DNA of 64,000 bases from Afipia sp. 1NLS2. Lineage in GTDB: Bacteria; Pseudomonadota; Alphaproteobacteria; Rhizobiales; Xanthobacteraceae. Of this stretch, positions 43,879 through 52,851 are shown one piece after another. The position numbers and the translations under genes were made by a program. How positions within the stretch are numbered: the first letter of the stretch is position 1; each line of letters begins with the position of its first letter. The stretch is taken from positions 124,001-188,000 of the forward strand of contig NZ_ADVZ01000003.1 of NCBI RefSeq assembly GCF_000178995.1, written 5' to 3'. The notes under the pieces were generated by a model that worked only from the letters and a program-made list of their open reading frames with translations, was not told the origin of the DNA and made no database searches.

Positions 43879-44422
43879 GCTGGCAGGTGCCGCGATTGTT
43901 GTTCTCGCCGCGGCGACGGCCGCCGATGCGCAGCCGAAATACGGCTTCGGAAACCCGGCGACACCGGCGGAAATCGCCGCGTGGAATATCGACGTCGACC
44001 GCGACGGCAAGGCCTTGCCGCCGGGCAAGGGAAGTGTCGCGCAGGGGCACGAGGTGTTTGCGGCCCAGTGCGCGTCATGTCACGGCGAGAAGGGCGAAGG
44101 TGGTCTCGGCGACAAGCTCGTCGGCGGGCAGGGCACGCTCGCCACGCCGAAGCCGGTGAAGACCGTCGGCAGCTTCTGGCCTTATGCGCCGACGCTGTTC
44201 GACTATATCCGCCGGGCGATGCCGCTGAACGCACCGCAGTCCCTGACCAACGATGAGGTCTATGCGGTGTCGGCCTACGTTCTCAATCTGAACGGTCTGG
44301 TACCGGACAACGCGACGCTCGATGCCAAGTCGCTCGCTGCTGTGAAGATGCCAAACCGCAACGGGTTCGTTCAGGACCCGCGCCCGGATGCACATAACAA
44401 GGCGTGCATGAGCAACTGCTAG
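43859..44422 (+). CDS. soxD: SoxD-like cytochrome c subunit
   Basis: A 187-residue exported mono-haem cytochrome c. The signal peptide ends near ADAQPK. The haem motif is CASCH followed by GEKGEGGLGDKLVGG. The protein ends in ACMSNC, a C-terminal Cys pair common in sulfite-dehydrogenase cytochromes. GGGGAGG lies six bases before the ATG, inside the end of soxC. It takes electrons from the molybdenum subunit and passes them to the respiratory chain. It is much shorter than the di-haem SoxD of Paracoccus, so it fits a SorB/SoxD-short type. Confidence 0.88.
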   Translation: MRTSRLKLAGAAIVVLAAATAADAQPKYGFGNPATPAEIAAWNIDVDRDGKALPPGKGSVAQGHEVFAAQCASCHGEKGEGGLGDKLVGGQGTLATPKPVKTVGSFWPYAPTLFDYIRRAMPLNAPQSLTNDEVYAVSAYVLNLNGLVPDNATLDAKSLAAVKMPNRNGFVQDPRPDAHNKACMSNC

Positions 44423-44430
44423 GCTGATCC

Positions 44431-44469
44431 CTCGCCGCCGTGCTTCAAAACGCGGCGGCGAGTTCTTTT
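44431..44469 (+). terminator. Terminator of the soxCD-like operon
   Basis: A 10-base perfect stem (CTCGCCGCCG/CGGCGGCGAG) with a 12-base loop is followed by TTCTTTT. It starts eight bases after the cytochrome stop and overlaps the 3' end of the convergent gene. Confidence 0.8.
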
Positions 44470-45659
44470 GCGCCGGGGCGGCTGCTTTCGCTGTCCATTC
44501 GCGCGTTGGTGGCGGCAATCAGTTTCGCCACCGTGTTGTTGCGGCTTGCGACCGGATTCCGCTCATAGCCGCCACGCTGGAAGAAATTCGAGGTCGGCAC
44601 CTGCATGCGCAATGCTTGCGGCATCGAGACCATATCGAAACCATTGCCGTCGCCGGTGAGGTTCATCATTTCCAGTTCGGCGGCGCTCAACGGCCGGGTG
44701 TAGCCCCTGTGCCGTGCGAAGTGGACCGAGGTCAAAAGCTTGTGCGTCTGCAGCCATGGCCCGATATCGACATCGAGATTGAGCGCGTGGATGGCGAGAC
44801 CTTTGGGTGTCTTGGCAAGCCGCGCATGCGCGCTCCAGTCGTCGGGCACGGATTTGGCGAAGGCAATCATCCTGCGCAACATGGCGATCTTGCTGGCCAT
44901 GACCTTCCGGTGCGGCTCCGGTGCGCGATGCATGGCGGCGGTGAGACCGGCGAGGATGCCGTCGCCCTGTTCGGCCAGAACCTCGACGGTATTGGTCGTC
45001 AGCAGCTGGTTGTAACCGAGCGCGGTCGAGATCGCGCGGGCATTGGGTCGGGGGAATTCGAGACCGGCCTGTACGTCGTATTTGCCGTTGCCGCCCGCCT
45101 CGAAGCAGTAGACTCGCACCGCCTGTTCGCGGCTCACGCCGAGTGAGGCCGCGACCGCGGCATAGGCTTTCTTGAACTCGCTCTCGCTGCGGGGACGCGA
45201 TGGCGTGAATTGGAACTGTTCGGCGGCGTGGCGGACGAAATCCGCCACCACGGGCAGGGGAGGCTGTTTCGGCGGCAGCTTGTGCGGAGCGGTCGGATCG
45301 ACCGGCCTTGGTGGCCCGGTATAAACCGGCGGCTGCGTCAGGACGTAGTCATCCGCGCCGATGGCTTCGCCGCTGCGGCGGCGAGCATTGCGCAGGCGCC
45401 GCTTCTCCGCGATCGCGGACCAGTAAGCCTCGGCCTTTGCCTCGAAATGCTCCCGCGCTTTTTGGTAGGCGGCAAGTTTTTGGTGATATTCGTTAATCTG
45501 GAAAGGGCTCGCGGACGCTGGGACATTTTGCTGCGCCGGCGCGGCAATCGCTGCTGAAAGCCCCGTAACCGCGAGAAATACCAACACCGGCGCGGCGCGG
45601 GCGGCATTGCGTCGCACATAAAAGCGGCGATCCGGTCTGATACGAACGTCTAACGTCAT
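44445..45659 (-). CDS. Exported protein of unknown function, lysozyme-like centre
   Basis: A 404-residue protein with a basic N-terminus and a hydrophobic signal segment (about residues 22-41). A Lys/Arg/Ala-rich helical stretch (60-100) and a Pro-rich linker (108-135) follow. The central part (about 160-230) has YCFEAGGNGKYDVQAGL, then ALGYNQLL. This faintly recalls the Glu and GxxQ spacing of lytic transglycosylases. GAGGAGTCGC precedes the ATG. It is not assigned to a family here. The Pro-rich linker and possible Glu motif suggest a periplasmic cell-wall role, but this is weak inference. Confidence 0.6.
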   Translation of the reverse strand: MTLDVRIRPDRRFYVRRNAARAAPVLVFLAVTGLSAAIAAPAQQNVPASASPFQINEYHQKLAAYQKAREHFEAKAEAYWSAIAEKRRLRNARRRSGEAIGADDYVLTQPPVYTGPPRPVDPTAPHKLPPKQPPLPVVADFVRHAAEQFQFTPSRPRSESEFKKAYAAVAASLGVSREQAVRVYCFEAGGNGKYDVQAGLEFPRPNARAISTALGYNQLLTTNTVEVLAEQGDGILAGLTAAMHRAPEPHRKVMASKIAMLRRMIAFAKSVPDDWSAHARLAKTPKGLAIHALNLDVDIGPWLQTHKLLTSVHFARHRGYTRPLSAAELEMMNLTGDGNGFDMVSMPQALRMQVPTSNFFQRGGYERNPVASRNNTVAKLIAATNARMDSESSRPGAKELAAAF

Positions 45660-45745
45660 GCGACTCCTCGCCGATAGAAGAAGTTGACCGAACGCGTCCG
45701 TCCGTTCAACCTCCCGGCAACCACAAAAAAACCCAGGGAGGGATT

Positions 45746-46699
45746 ATGAGGTTCAAGTTCGTATCCACGGTCGCCGCACTGGTCACGGCGATGAGCATGA
45801 CGGCTCCGGCAGCGCATGCGGAGCAGTTCATCAACATCCTGACCGGCGGCACGTCCGGCGTTTATTATCCGCTCGGCGTTGCGATCGGCAAAATCTATGG
45901 CGACAAGATTCCGGGCGTCCGCGCGCAGGTGCAGGCCACCAAGGCGTCGGTCGAAAATCTCAACCTGATCGAGCAAGGCCGCGGCGAACTGGCTTTCACG
46001 CTGGGTGATTCGCTCAAGGCGGCTGTTGAGGGCGACGAGGAAGCGGGTTTCAAGAAGAAGCTCACCAAGCTGCGTACCATTGCGGCGATCTATCCGAACT
46101 ACATCCAGATCGTCGCGACCGCCGATAGCGGCATCAAGACGCTGGCCGATCTGAAGGGCAGGACCCTCTCCGTCGGCGCGCCGAAGTCCGGCACCGAACT
46201 GAACTCGCGCGCGATCCTGAAGGCTGCGGGCATGAGCTACAAGGATCTCAAGCAGGTGCAGTATCTGCCGTTCGCGGAATCGGTCGACCTGATGAAGAAC
46301 CGTCAGCTCGATGCGACCTTGCAGTCGGCGGGCCTCGGCGTGGCTTCGCTGAAGGATCTGTCGAGCTCGACCGAGATCAATGTGGTGGCGGTACCGAAGG
46401 CGACGGTCGAGAAGATCGGCCCTCCGTTCGTGTCGGTTATCATTCCGGCCAACACCTATACCGGCCAGAAGTCCGACGTGGAGACCGCTGCGGTGGTCAA
46501 TTATCTGGTGACCAATTCCGATGTCTCGGATGATGTCGCCTACCAGATGACCAAGCAGATCTTCGAAAACCTGCCGGAACTCGCCAACGCGCATGCGGCA
46601 GGCAAGGGGATCAAGCTGGAAACCGCTGCGACGGGTAGCCCCGCGGCGCTGCATCCGGGCGCGATCCGCTACTACAAGGAAAAAGGGATTCTCAAATAA
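45746..46699 (+). CDS. TAXI-family TRAP solute-binding protein
   Basis: A 317-residue periplasmic binding protein with a signal peptide (cleaved near AHAEQ). It shows the TAXI signature FINILTGGTSGVYYPLGVAIGKIY, followed by ASVENLNLIEQGRGELAFTLGD and VGAPKSGTELNSRAIL. GGGAGGGATT precedes the ATG. TAXI proteins work with fused DctQM permeases; such a permease is the next gene. The ligand is unknown (glutamate/2-oxoglutarate and other acids in characterised cases). Confidence 0.92.
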   Translation: MRFKFVSTVAALVTAMSMTAPAAHAEQFINILTGGTSGVYYPLGVAIGKIYGDKIPGVRAQVQATKASVENLNLIEQGRGELAFTLGDSLKAAVEGDEEAGFKKKLTKLRTIAAIYPNYIQIVATADSGIKTLADLKGRTLSVGAPKSGTELNSRAILKAAGMSYKDLKQVQYLPFAESVDLMKNRQLDATLQSAGLGVASLKDLSSSTEINVVAVPKATVEKIGPPFVSVIIPANTYTGQKSDVETAAVVNYLVTNSDVSDDVAYQMTKQIFENLPELANAHAAGKGIKLETAATGSPAALHPGAIRYYKEKGILK

Positions 46700-46729
46700 G
46701 AATTCCGAAAAACGGTATTGAACTGAAAC

Positions 46730-46753
46730 ATGGCCGGGCTTAGTCCCGGCCAT
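46730..46753 (+). terminator. Intercistronic hairpin between TRAP genes
   Basis: A perfect 9-base stem (ATGGCCGGG/CCCGGCCAT) with a six-base loop and no T-run lies between the binding-protein and permease genes. It may protect the upstream mRNA or partly stop transcription so that the binding protein is made in excess. Confidence 0.6.
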
Positions 46754-46850
46754 CCATATCTCGGGCCTCCGAAGAACGCGGATCAAGCGTCATGGGCGCG
46801 TTACAAGGCGACGGATTGAGCGTCGCTGCATCGATAAAGTGGGGATACCG

Positions 46851-48983
46851 ATGCTGCAGGAACAGGGAACGCAGGAACACGTCAGCGTCGAGCTCGACAA
46901 TTTCGAGCATGGCTTTCCGCCGGGCTTCGGTCCCGGCTGGTGGGGGCATTTAGCCTATGTCATCGGCATTGCGTTCTCCGCCTTCCAGATCATGGTGGCT
47001 GCGTGGAACTTTCTTCCGACCCAGTCGGTGCGCGGCATCCATGTCGGCTTTCTGATTCTGTTGTCCTACGGCCTTGTTGCGAACTTCACGGCCAAGACGA
47101 ACTGGCAGCGCCTCCTCGGCTGGGCTACCGGCGGTGTCGGCTTCTATTGCGGCCTGTATCAGTGGCTTTATTACGCCGATCTCATTCAGCGTGATGGTGA
47201 TCCGAGCCGTCTCGATCTCGTTGTCGGTACCGTGCTCGCGATTTTGATTTTCGATGCGACACGCCGGTTGATGGGATGGGCGCTGCCGCTGATGTGCGGC
47301 GCCTGTATCGTGTATTGGGCGTTTGGCCAGTATCTGCCATCGCCGTTCAATCATCGTGGCTATTACTTCGACCAGATCGTCACGCATCTGTCTTACGGCA
47401 CCGAGGGTTTCTACGGCGTGCCGATCTATGTGTCGGCGACTTACATCTTCCTGTTCATCCTGTTCGGGTCGTTCCTTGAACGCGCGGGCATGATCCAGCT
47501 CTTTACCGATTTCTCGCTTGGTCTGTTCGGCGGCACGCGCGGCGGCCCTGCGAAGGTCGCCGTCGTGGCCTCGGGCATGATGGGCACCATTTCCGGCTCG
47601 GGCGTCGCCAACGTGGTGACGGTGGGCCAGTTCACGATTCCGCTGATGATCCGTTTCGGCTATCGCCGCGCTTTCGCGGCGGGCGTCGAGGCCACCGCAT
47701 CGATGGGCGGCCAGATCATGCCGCCGGTGATGGGCGCGGTCGCGTTCATCATGGCCGAGACACTGGGCGTGCAATATTCCGTCATTGTGCAGGCGGCGGT
47801 GATCCCGGCGATTCTGTATTTCGCGTCCGCGTTCTGGATGGTGCATCTCGAAGCCGGCAAATACGGCCTTGTCGGCATGAAGAAGGAAGAAATCCCGAAC
47901 GCGTGGAGGGCGCTGGTGAAGGGCTGGTATCTGGTCCTGCCGCTGGCTGCGCTGGTTTTCATGTTGTTCGAGGGCTTCACGCCGCTTTATGCGGGCAGCA
48001 TGGGTCTGGCCCTCACGGTGACGCTCATCCTCGGTACGAGCATCGTCGCCGGATTCCCGACCCAGGTGATCCGCTATGTTTTCTGGATCGGGCTTGCATT
48101 GGTCGTGGGGTCGCTGTTCCGCAATGGCACCAGTGTCGACATCCGCTACGTTGCGGCTGTCGTGCTGGCGCTGGTGCTGTTGTCCGCGCTGACCCGTGGT
48201 GGCCGCGCCACGCTGGTGGCCTGCCGGGATTCGCTGGCAGAGAGCTCGAAGTCGGCACTGACGGTCGGCATGGCCTGCGCTATCGTCGGCACCATCATCG
48301 GCATGATGACCCAGACCGGCGTCGGCACGGTGTTCGGAAGCTGGGTGATCGGACTCGGCAAGCAGAGCCTGTTCCTGGCGCTCATCATGACGATGCTGCT
48401 GTCGATTCTGCTCGGCACCGGCATTCCCACCATCCCGACCTACATCATTGTTGCGGCGCTGGCCGCACCGGCGCTGGCGCATCTCGGCGTGCCGTTGATC
48501 GTCAGTCACATGTTCGCGTTCTACTACGGCATCATGGCGGACCTCTCGCCGCCTGTTGCGCTGGCGGCACTCGCCGCCGCGCCGATAGCCAAGGAAAATC
48601 CCGACAAGATCGGCTGGGAGGCAATGCGGATCGCGCTTGCCGGTTATGTCATTCCGTTCATCGCGGTCTATTCGCCTGCGCTGATGATGCAGGCGAGCGA
48701 CCCAATGGTGGCGACCCTCGGCTTCTATGGCGCGGTCTTCTATGCCTTCCTCAAGGCGCTGGTCGCGATCGCCCTGTTCGGCATGGTGGCGATCGGCTTC
48801 CTGTTCACCCGGATGACGGTGATCGAGCGGATGGTTGCATTTGCGGCGGCGCTGATGCTGCTTGGCGAGTTCGCCTACAGCGACGAGTTGGGGTATGTTC
48901 TGGCGATTGCTGTTTTCCTCTGGCAATGGCGGAAGCGTCCGGCTCCGCCGCTGAAAGTGGCGCCGGAATCGACCGTCCCGTGA
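46851..48983 (+). CDS. TRAP transporter fused permease (DctQM-like, TAXI type)
   Basis: A 710-residue membrane protein joining the small (DctQ-like, about residues 25-130) and large (DctM-like) TRAP subunits, with about 16-18 helices. DctM-type text includes GTRGGPAKVAVVASGMMGTISGSGVANVVTVG, ATASMGGQIMPPVMGA and, in the second repeat, LGTGIPTIPTYIIVAALAAPAL with DLSPPVALAALAAAPIAKENP. The ATG at 46851 has a weak GTGGGGA site; a GTG at 46839 is possible. The gene lies between the TAXI binding protein and a DUF1850 protein, which is the standard TAXI-TRAP arrangement. Confidence 0.92.
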   Translation: MLQEQGTQEHVSVELDNFEHGFPPGFGPGWWGHLAYVIGIAFSAFQIMVAAWNFLPTQSVRGIHVGFLILLSYGLVANFTAKTNWQRLLGWATGGVGFYCGLYQWLYYADLIQRDGDPSRLDLVVGTVLAILIFDATRRLMGWALPLMCGACIVYWAFGQYLPSPFNHRGYYFDQIVTHLSYGTEGFYGVPIYVSATYIFLFILFGSFLERAGMIQLFTDFSLGLFGGTRGGPAKVAVVASGMMGTISGSGVANVVTVGQFTIPLMIRFGYRRAFAAGVEATASMGGQIMPPVMGAVAFIMAETLGVQYSVIVQAAVIPAILYFASAFWMVHLEAGKYGLVGMKKEEIPNAWRALVKGWYLVLPLAALVFMLFEGFTPLYAGSMGLALTVTLILGTSIVAGFPTQVIRYVFWIGLALVVGSLFRNGTSVDIRYVAAVVLALVLLSALTRGGRATLVACRDSLAESSKSALTVGMACAIVGTIIGMMTQTGVGTVFGSWVIGLGKQSLFLALIMTMLLSILLGTGIPTIPTYIIVAALAAPALAHLGVPLIVSHMFAFYYGIMADLSPPVALAALAAAPIAKENPDKIGWEAMRIALAGYVIPFIAVYSPALMMQASDPMVATLGFYGAVFYAFLKALVAIALFGMVAIGFLFTRMTVIERMVAFAAALMLLGEFAYSDELGYVLAIAVFLWQWRKRPAPPLKVAPESTVP

Positions 48984-49020
48984 GGCCGCCCTGTAGGCGG
49001 GACTCTCTTTAAGCGAGGGT

Positions 49021-50295
49021 GTGTTGGGCCTTTGTTTTGCCGCTGCGGGCGTCGTCAAGGTGCTGTCGGTCACGGCATTTACCCTGGCGTGGACCCATTC
49101 GATCGAGAAGATCGAATGGCAGGAGGACTGGCACGTCACCCCGCAAGGGCTGCAACTGGTCGAGGCGCGGGTGAAAGGTTCGGGCGCGGGCATGGAGCCG
49201 CCGCCCGAAGCCCGTCTCGTCAATGACTGGTTTCAATGGTCGCCGAAGATGGCGCCACTGCCTCAGGTGGTGCTGGGCAATTCCGGTCTCGCCGGCGAAT
49301 GGCGCATCTGCACCGATGGCCACTGCCGCACGCTGTCCGATGTCCTTGGTCGCAAGCTCGGTGCCGAACCGACGGTCATGAAGATCTGCGATGGCGCGAC
49401 CGCGCCGAAGGCGGAGAGCGGCGCTATGGATAATGCCGCGATTGCCGGCGAACATGCCGCCGTGCAGCTTGCGCTGGCCCGCTCGGATTATGCCAAGGGC
49501 GATTTCGAGGGGGCGCGCGCCATCACCAGCGATATCATTCAGGCCAGGCCGGAGGATGCTGACGCCTTCGAGATACGCGGCAACGCCTGGGTTGGCCTGA
49601 AGAATTATGAGAAGGCGCTCGACGATTACGACGCGGCGATCCGCCTGACCCCGAAGGTGGCGCGGCTTTATGCCAGCCGCGCGGCGGCGTTCGGTCGGTT
49701 GCGGAATTTCCGCATGGCGGTGCGCGACTATACCGAAGCCGTGCGGCTTGATCACAGCGTCGCGCGGCTGCTCGACCGTGCCATCGCCTTCAGGAAAGTT
49801 CGGCGTACCGATCTTGCTCTCGACGATCTCACCGATGCAATCGGTCTCGCGCCGGATTCGGCCATGCTCTATCGCGAGCGCGGCGAGGTCTATGCCCGCA
49901 ACAACGCCTATGATCGTGCCATCGCGGATTACAATACCGCGATCCGCCTCGATCCGGTCGCCGTGTCGTTTCTTGATCGCGGCATGGCGTATTACCTCAA
50001 AGGAAACAAAGCCGATCTCGACCATGCGCTGGCCGATTACGACCGCGCCATCGCACTCGATGATCGCATGGCGCTCGCCTACAATAACCGGGGTCTCGCG
50101 CTGCGCGACAAGGGCGAGTTGGGGCGGGCCTACGCCGATTTTTCCATGGCGTTACAACTCAATCCCGACCTCACGGTCGCGCGTGAACACCGCGACGCGC
50201 TCACCCCGCAGATGGCGCGGCTCGCCGGAAAGGGCCAAAAGTCGCATACGACGCTCGCCTGCGCGGCCGGTATAAAGGACTGTAACCGCCATTGA
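49021..50295 (+). CDS. DUF1850-TPR fusion protein
   Basis: A 424-residue protein. Residues 1-115 read as a DUF1850 domain: a hydrophobic start, FTLAWTHSIEKIEWQEDWHV, VKGSGAGMEPPPEARLVNDWF and a Cys pair region CTDGHCRTL. DUF1850 proteins normally are stand-alone and follow TAXI-TRAP permeases, as here. Residues about 140-400 form at least six TPR repeats (for instance AFEIRGNAWVGLKNYEKALDDYDAAI and MLYRERGEVYARNNAYDRAI). The fusion suggests that the TPR part recruits a partner to the transporter. The start is a GTG with a poorly spaced GAGG. Confidence 0.82.
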   Translation: MLGLCFAAAGVVKVLSVTAFTLAWTHSIEKIEWQEDWHVTPQGLQLVEARVKGSGAGMEPPPEARLVNDWFQWSPKMAPLPQVVLGNSGLAGEWRICTDGHCRTLSDVLGRKLGAEPTVMKICDGATAPKAESGAMDNAAIAGEHAAVQLALARSDYAKGDFEGARAITSDIIQARPEDADAFEIRGNAWVGLKNYEKALDDYDAAIRLTPKVARLYASRAAAFGRLRNFRMAVRDYTEAVRLDHSVARLLDRAIAFRKVRRTDLALDDLTDAIGLAPDSAMLYRERGEVYARNNAYDRAIADYNTAIRLDPVAVSFLDRGMAYYLKGNKADLDHALADYDRAIALDDRMALAYNNRGLALRDKGELGRAYADFSMALQLNPDLTVAREHRDALTPQMARLAGKGQKSHTTLACAAGIKDCNRH

Positions 50296-50328
50296 AAAAG
50301 GCGGAATTTAGGGTCCGGAGACCGTTCG

Positions 50329-52230
50329 ATGAGTGATGCAAAAGCCCGTTATGCCGAAATCCATGAGCGCTCGCTGCGCGACCCGCAGGGGTTCTGGGCG
50401 GAGGCCGCCAAGGAGATCGACTGGTTCGAGCCTGCGAAAAAGGTGTTCGACCCTTCGATGGGAATTTATGGCCGCTGGTTCGCGGGTGGAGTCGTCAATA
50501 GCTGTTTCAATGCGGTTGATCGCCATGTCAAAGGCGGGCGGGCTGAACAACTCGCTCTCATCCATGATTCTCCGCTGACAAATCAGATCACGACGCTGAC
50601 CTTTGCGCAGTTGCAGCAGGAGGTCGAGACGCTCGGCGCGGTGATGCAGGATTTCGGCGTCACCAAGGGCGACCGTGTCGTGATCTACATGCCGATGGTG
50701 CCGGAGGCCGTGATCGCGATGCTGGCCTGCGCGCGCATCGGAGCGATTCATTCGGTCGTGTTCGGCGGCTTCGCCTCGAAAGAGCTTGCGACCCGCATCG
50801 ACGACGCCAAGCCGAAGCTGATCTTCTCCGCAAGCTGCGGCATCGAGCCCGGCCGCACCGTGCAGTACAAGCCGCTCCTGGACGAGGCGATCAGGCTCGC
50901 GTCGTTCAAGCCCGAAACCTGCATCATTCTCCAGCGTCCGCAGCAGGAATGCGATCTGGTCGCAGGCCGCGACCATGACTGGGCCAGCCTGCGCCAGAAG
51001 GCGCTCACCGCGGGCAAGCGCGCCGCGTGTGTGCCGGTGCTCGCGACCGATCCGCTCTACATTCTCTACACGTCCGGTACCACCGGCGTGCCGAAGGGCG
51101 TGGTGCGCGACAATGGCGGCCACATGGTGGCGCTGAAATGGTCGATGTCGAACCATTACGACGTCAAGCCGGGTGAGGTGTGGTGGAGCGCGTCCGACAT
51201 CGGCTGGGTGGTCGGCCACAGTTATATCGTGTACGGGCCGCTGTTCCACGGCAACACCACGATCCTCTATGAAGGCAAGCCGATTGGTACGCCGGACGCA
51301 GGCGCATTCTGGCGCGTCATCGCGCAGCACAAGGCGGTGGCGCTGTTCACCGCGCCGACGGCCTTTCGCGCCATCAAGAAGGAAGATCCCGACGGCGCGC
51401 TGATGAAGAAGTACGACCTGTCGCGCTTCCGCGCGCTGTTTCTCGCCGGTGAGCGCGCCGATCCGCCAACGGTGGAATGGGCGCAGGCGCGGCTGCAGCG
51501 CCCGGTGATCGATCATTGGTGGCAGACCGAAACCGGATGGGCGATCGCGGGCAATCCCGTCGGCATCGGCGCGCTGCCGGTGAAGCCGGGCTCGGCCACC
51601 GTTGCGATGCCGGGCTATCAGGTCGACATCGTCGATGAATCGGCCAAGCCCGTGCCCGCGAACACCACGGGCTCGATCGTCGTCAAGCTGCCGTTGCCGC
51701 CATCCTGCCTGCCGACGCTGTGGCAGCAGGACGAACGCTGCAAGGAGGCCTATTTCAGCGAATTCCCCGGCTACTACAAAACCTCGGATGCTGGCTACAA
51801 GGACGAGGACGGCTACGTGTTCGTGATGGGCCGCACTGACGACATCATCAATGTCGCTGGACACAGGCTCTCGACCGGCGGCATGGAGGAAATTCTCGCC
51901 TCGCACCCGGATGTCGCCGAATGCGCCGTGCTGGGCATCAAGGATCAACTCAAGGGCGAGGTACCTTGCGGTTTCCTGGTGCTGAAATCGGGAGCCACCC
52001 GCAGCGCCAAGGACATCGAAAGCGAGGTCGTCGGCATGGTCCGCGACAGGATCGGCCCGGTCGCGGCCTTCAAGCGCGCGGTCACCGTGCCGCGCCTGCC
52101 GAAGACGCGCTCCGGCAAGATTCTACGCGGGACCATGAAGAAGATCGCCGATGGCGACCCCTGGAGCATGCCGGCGACGATCGAGGACCCGAAAGCGCTG
52201 GATGATATCAGCGCCGCGCTGAAGGGCTGA
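50329..52230 (+). CDS. prpE: Propionyl-CoA synthetase (acyl-CoA synthetase, PrpE-like)
   Basis: A 633-residue AMP-forming acyl-CoA synthetase. Motifs: LYILYTSGTTGVPKGV (phosphate loop), SDIGWVVGHSYIVY (adenine/acyl pocket), YWQTE-like HWWQTETGW, and the C-terminal KTRSGKILR with its acetylatable Lys. The N-terminal ACAS_N domain (FWAEAAKEIDWFEPAKKVFD, then YGRWFAGGVVNSCFNAVDRH) is closest to PrpE rather than Acs. It activates propionate (and less well acetate) with CoA and ATP. It is likely to be regulated by Lys acetylation, as known for the family. The CGGAG site precedes the ATG. Confidence 0.92.
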   Translation: MSDAKARYAEIHERSLRDPQGFWAEAAKEIDWFEPAKKVFDPSMGIYGRWFAGGVVNSCFNAVDRHVKGGRAEQLALIHDSPLTNQITTLTFAQLQQEVETLGAVMQDFGVTKGDRVVIYMPMVPEAVIAMLACARIGAIHSVVFGGFASKELATRIDDAKPKLIFSASCGIEPGRTVQYKPLLDEAIRLASFKPETCIILQRPQQECDLVAGRDHDWASLRQKALTAGKRAACVPVLATDPLYILYTSGTTGVPKGVVRDNGGHMVALKWSMSNHYDVKPGEVWWSASDIGWVVGHSYIVYGPLFHGNTTILYEGKPIGTPDAGAFWRVIAQHKAVALFTAPTAFRAIKKEDPDGALMKKYDLSRFRALFLAGERADPPTVEWAQARLQRPVIDHWWQTETGWAIAGNPVGIGALPVKPGSATVAMPGYQVDIVDESAKPVPANTTGSIVVKLPLPPSCLPTLWQQDERCKEAYFSEFPGYYKTSDAGYKDEDGYVFVMGRTDDIINVAGHRLSTGGMEEILASHPDVAECAVLGIKDQLKGEVPCGFLVLKSGATRSAKDIESEVVGMVRDRIGPVAAFKRAVTVPRLPKTRSGKILRGTMKKIADGDPWSMPATIEDPKALDDISAALKG

Positions 52231-52330
52231 GTGCCAGAAAAGGCTTGAGAAGCGGGGCTATCCGGCCTAGCCAGATGAGGACGCCGCCGAGAGGCGGCGC
52301 CGCTATCGGCAAGCCATGGAGGTCTTTGCG

Positions 52331-52537
52331 ATGAACGAGGATGCATTCAACATCAGCCTGCGGGGCTTTCTCAAGAAAGTCGGAATCACCAGCCAACGTG
52401 AGATCGAAGCCGCCATCCGCGGCGCGCTCGCCGATGGACGGCTGAAAGGCAATGAGAAAATCCCTGCCAAGATGACCTTGAATCTCGGTGGGATCGATTT
52501 CACCCATGTCGTGGAAGCAAGCATTGACCTCGAATAG
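52331..52537 (+). CDS. DUF6494 family small protein
   Basis: A 68-residue soluble protein with the family pattern MNEDAFNISLRGFLKKVGITSQREIE, then GNEKIPAKMTLNLGGIDF. GGAGG lies about eight bases before the ATG at 52331; an ATG five codons earlier overlaps this site and was rejected. The family is common in proteobacteria as stand-alone proteins and has no established role. It is predicted to be cytoplasmic, with a helix-rich first half and a beta hairpin at the end. Confidence 0.75.
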   Translation: MNEDAFNISLRGFLKKVGITSQREIEAAIRGALADGRLKGNEKIPAKMTLNLGGIDFTHVVEASIDLE

Positions 52538-52543
52538 AATATC

Positions 52544-52810
52544 GTGACCTTGAAACCTGCAATTGCAATGGCGGCGCTCGCCGCGAGCCTTCTGGTGTCG
52601 GCCTGCGCGCAGTTCGATCGCACGTCGCTGCCGCAGGCGGCGGCGACCGATGACGACGCGATGTGCCGCAAGGAAGGCGAACCGGGTTCGCAGCCTTATG
52701 TCGCCTGCCGCCGCGACCGTGACGTTGCCGCGTCACGGGCGTCGCGCTCGGAGGTCGGCGTCGAGCGCGCGCACAAGAATCTTGCCAACGATATGCTCAA
52801 CGGCCGGTGA
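52544..52810 (+). CDS. Small putative lipoprotein
   Basis: An 88-residue protein starting with GTG. An N-terminal hydrophobic stretch ends in the lipobox LVSAC, so lipidation at Cys21 is expected. The mature part is short, polar and contains two Cys residues (MCRKEGEPGSQPYVACRRDRD), probably a disulfide. No family name is recognised; the CRKEG-x-P-GS-x-x-Y-x-x-C pattern occurs in many small Rhizobiales exported proteins. It lies six bases after the DUF6494 gene and 41 before a DsbA-like gene. Confidence 0.65.
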   Translation: MTLKPAIAMAALAASLLVSACAQFDRTSLPQAAATDDDAMCRKEGEPGSQPYVACRRDRDVAASRASRSEVGVERAHKNLANDMLNGR

Positions 52811-52851
52811 GCCGGATGTAACGCGGCGCGGTTTCCGCCGTAGAACGGATC

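Noticed and set aside
46950-49223. 757-residue open frame on the minus strand
   Set aside because: It is antisense to the TRAP permease, very rich in Arg/His/Gln, and has no domain-like motif. High-GC coding sequence often leaves the opposite strand open.
50308-51948. 546-residue minus-strand frame
   Set aside because: Antisense to prpE, whose motifs are complete; composition is Arg/His-rich.
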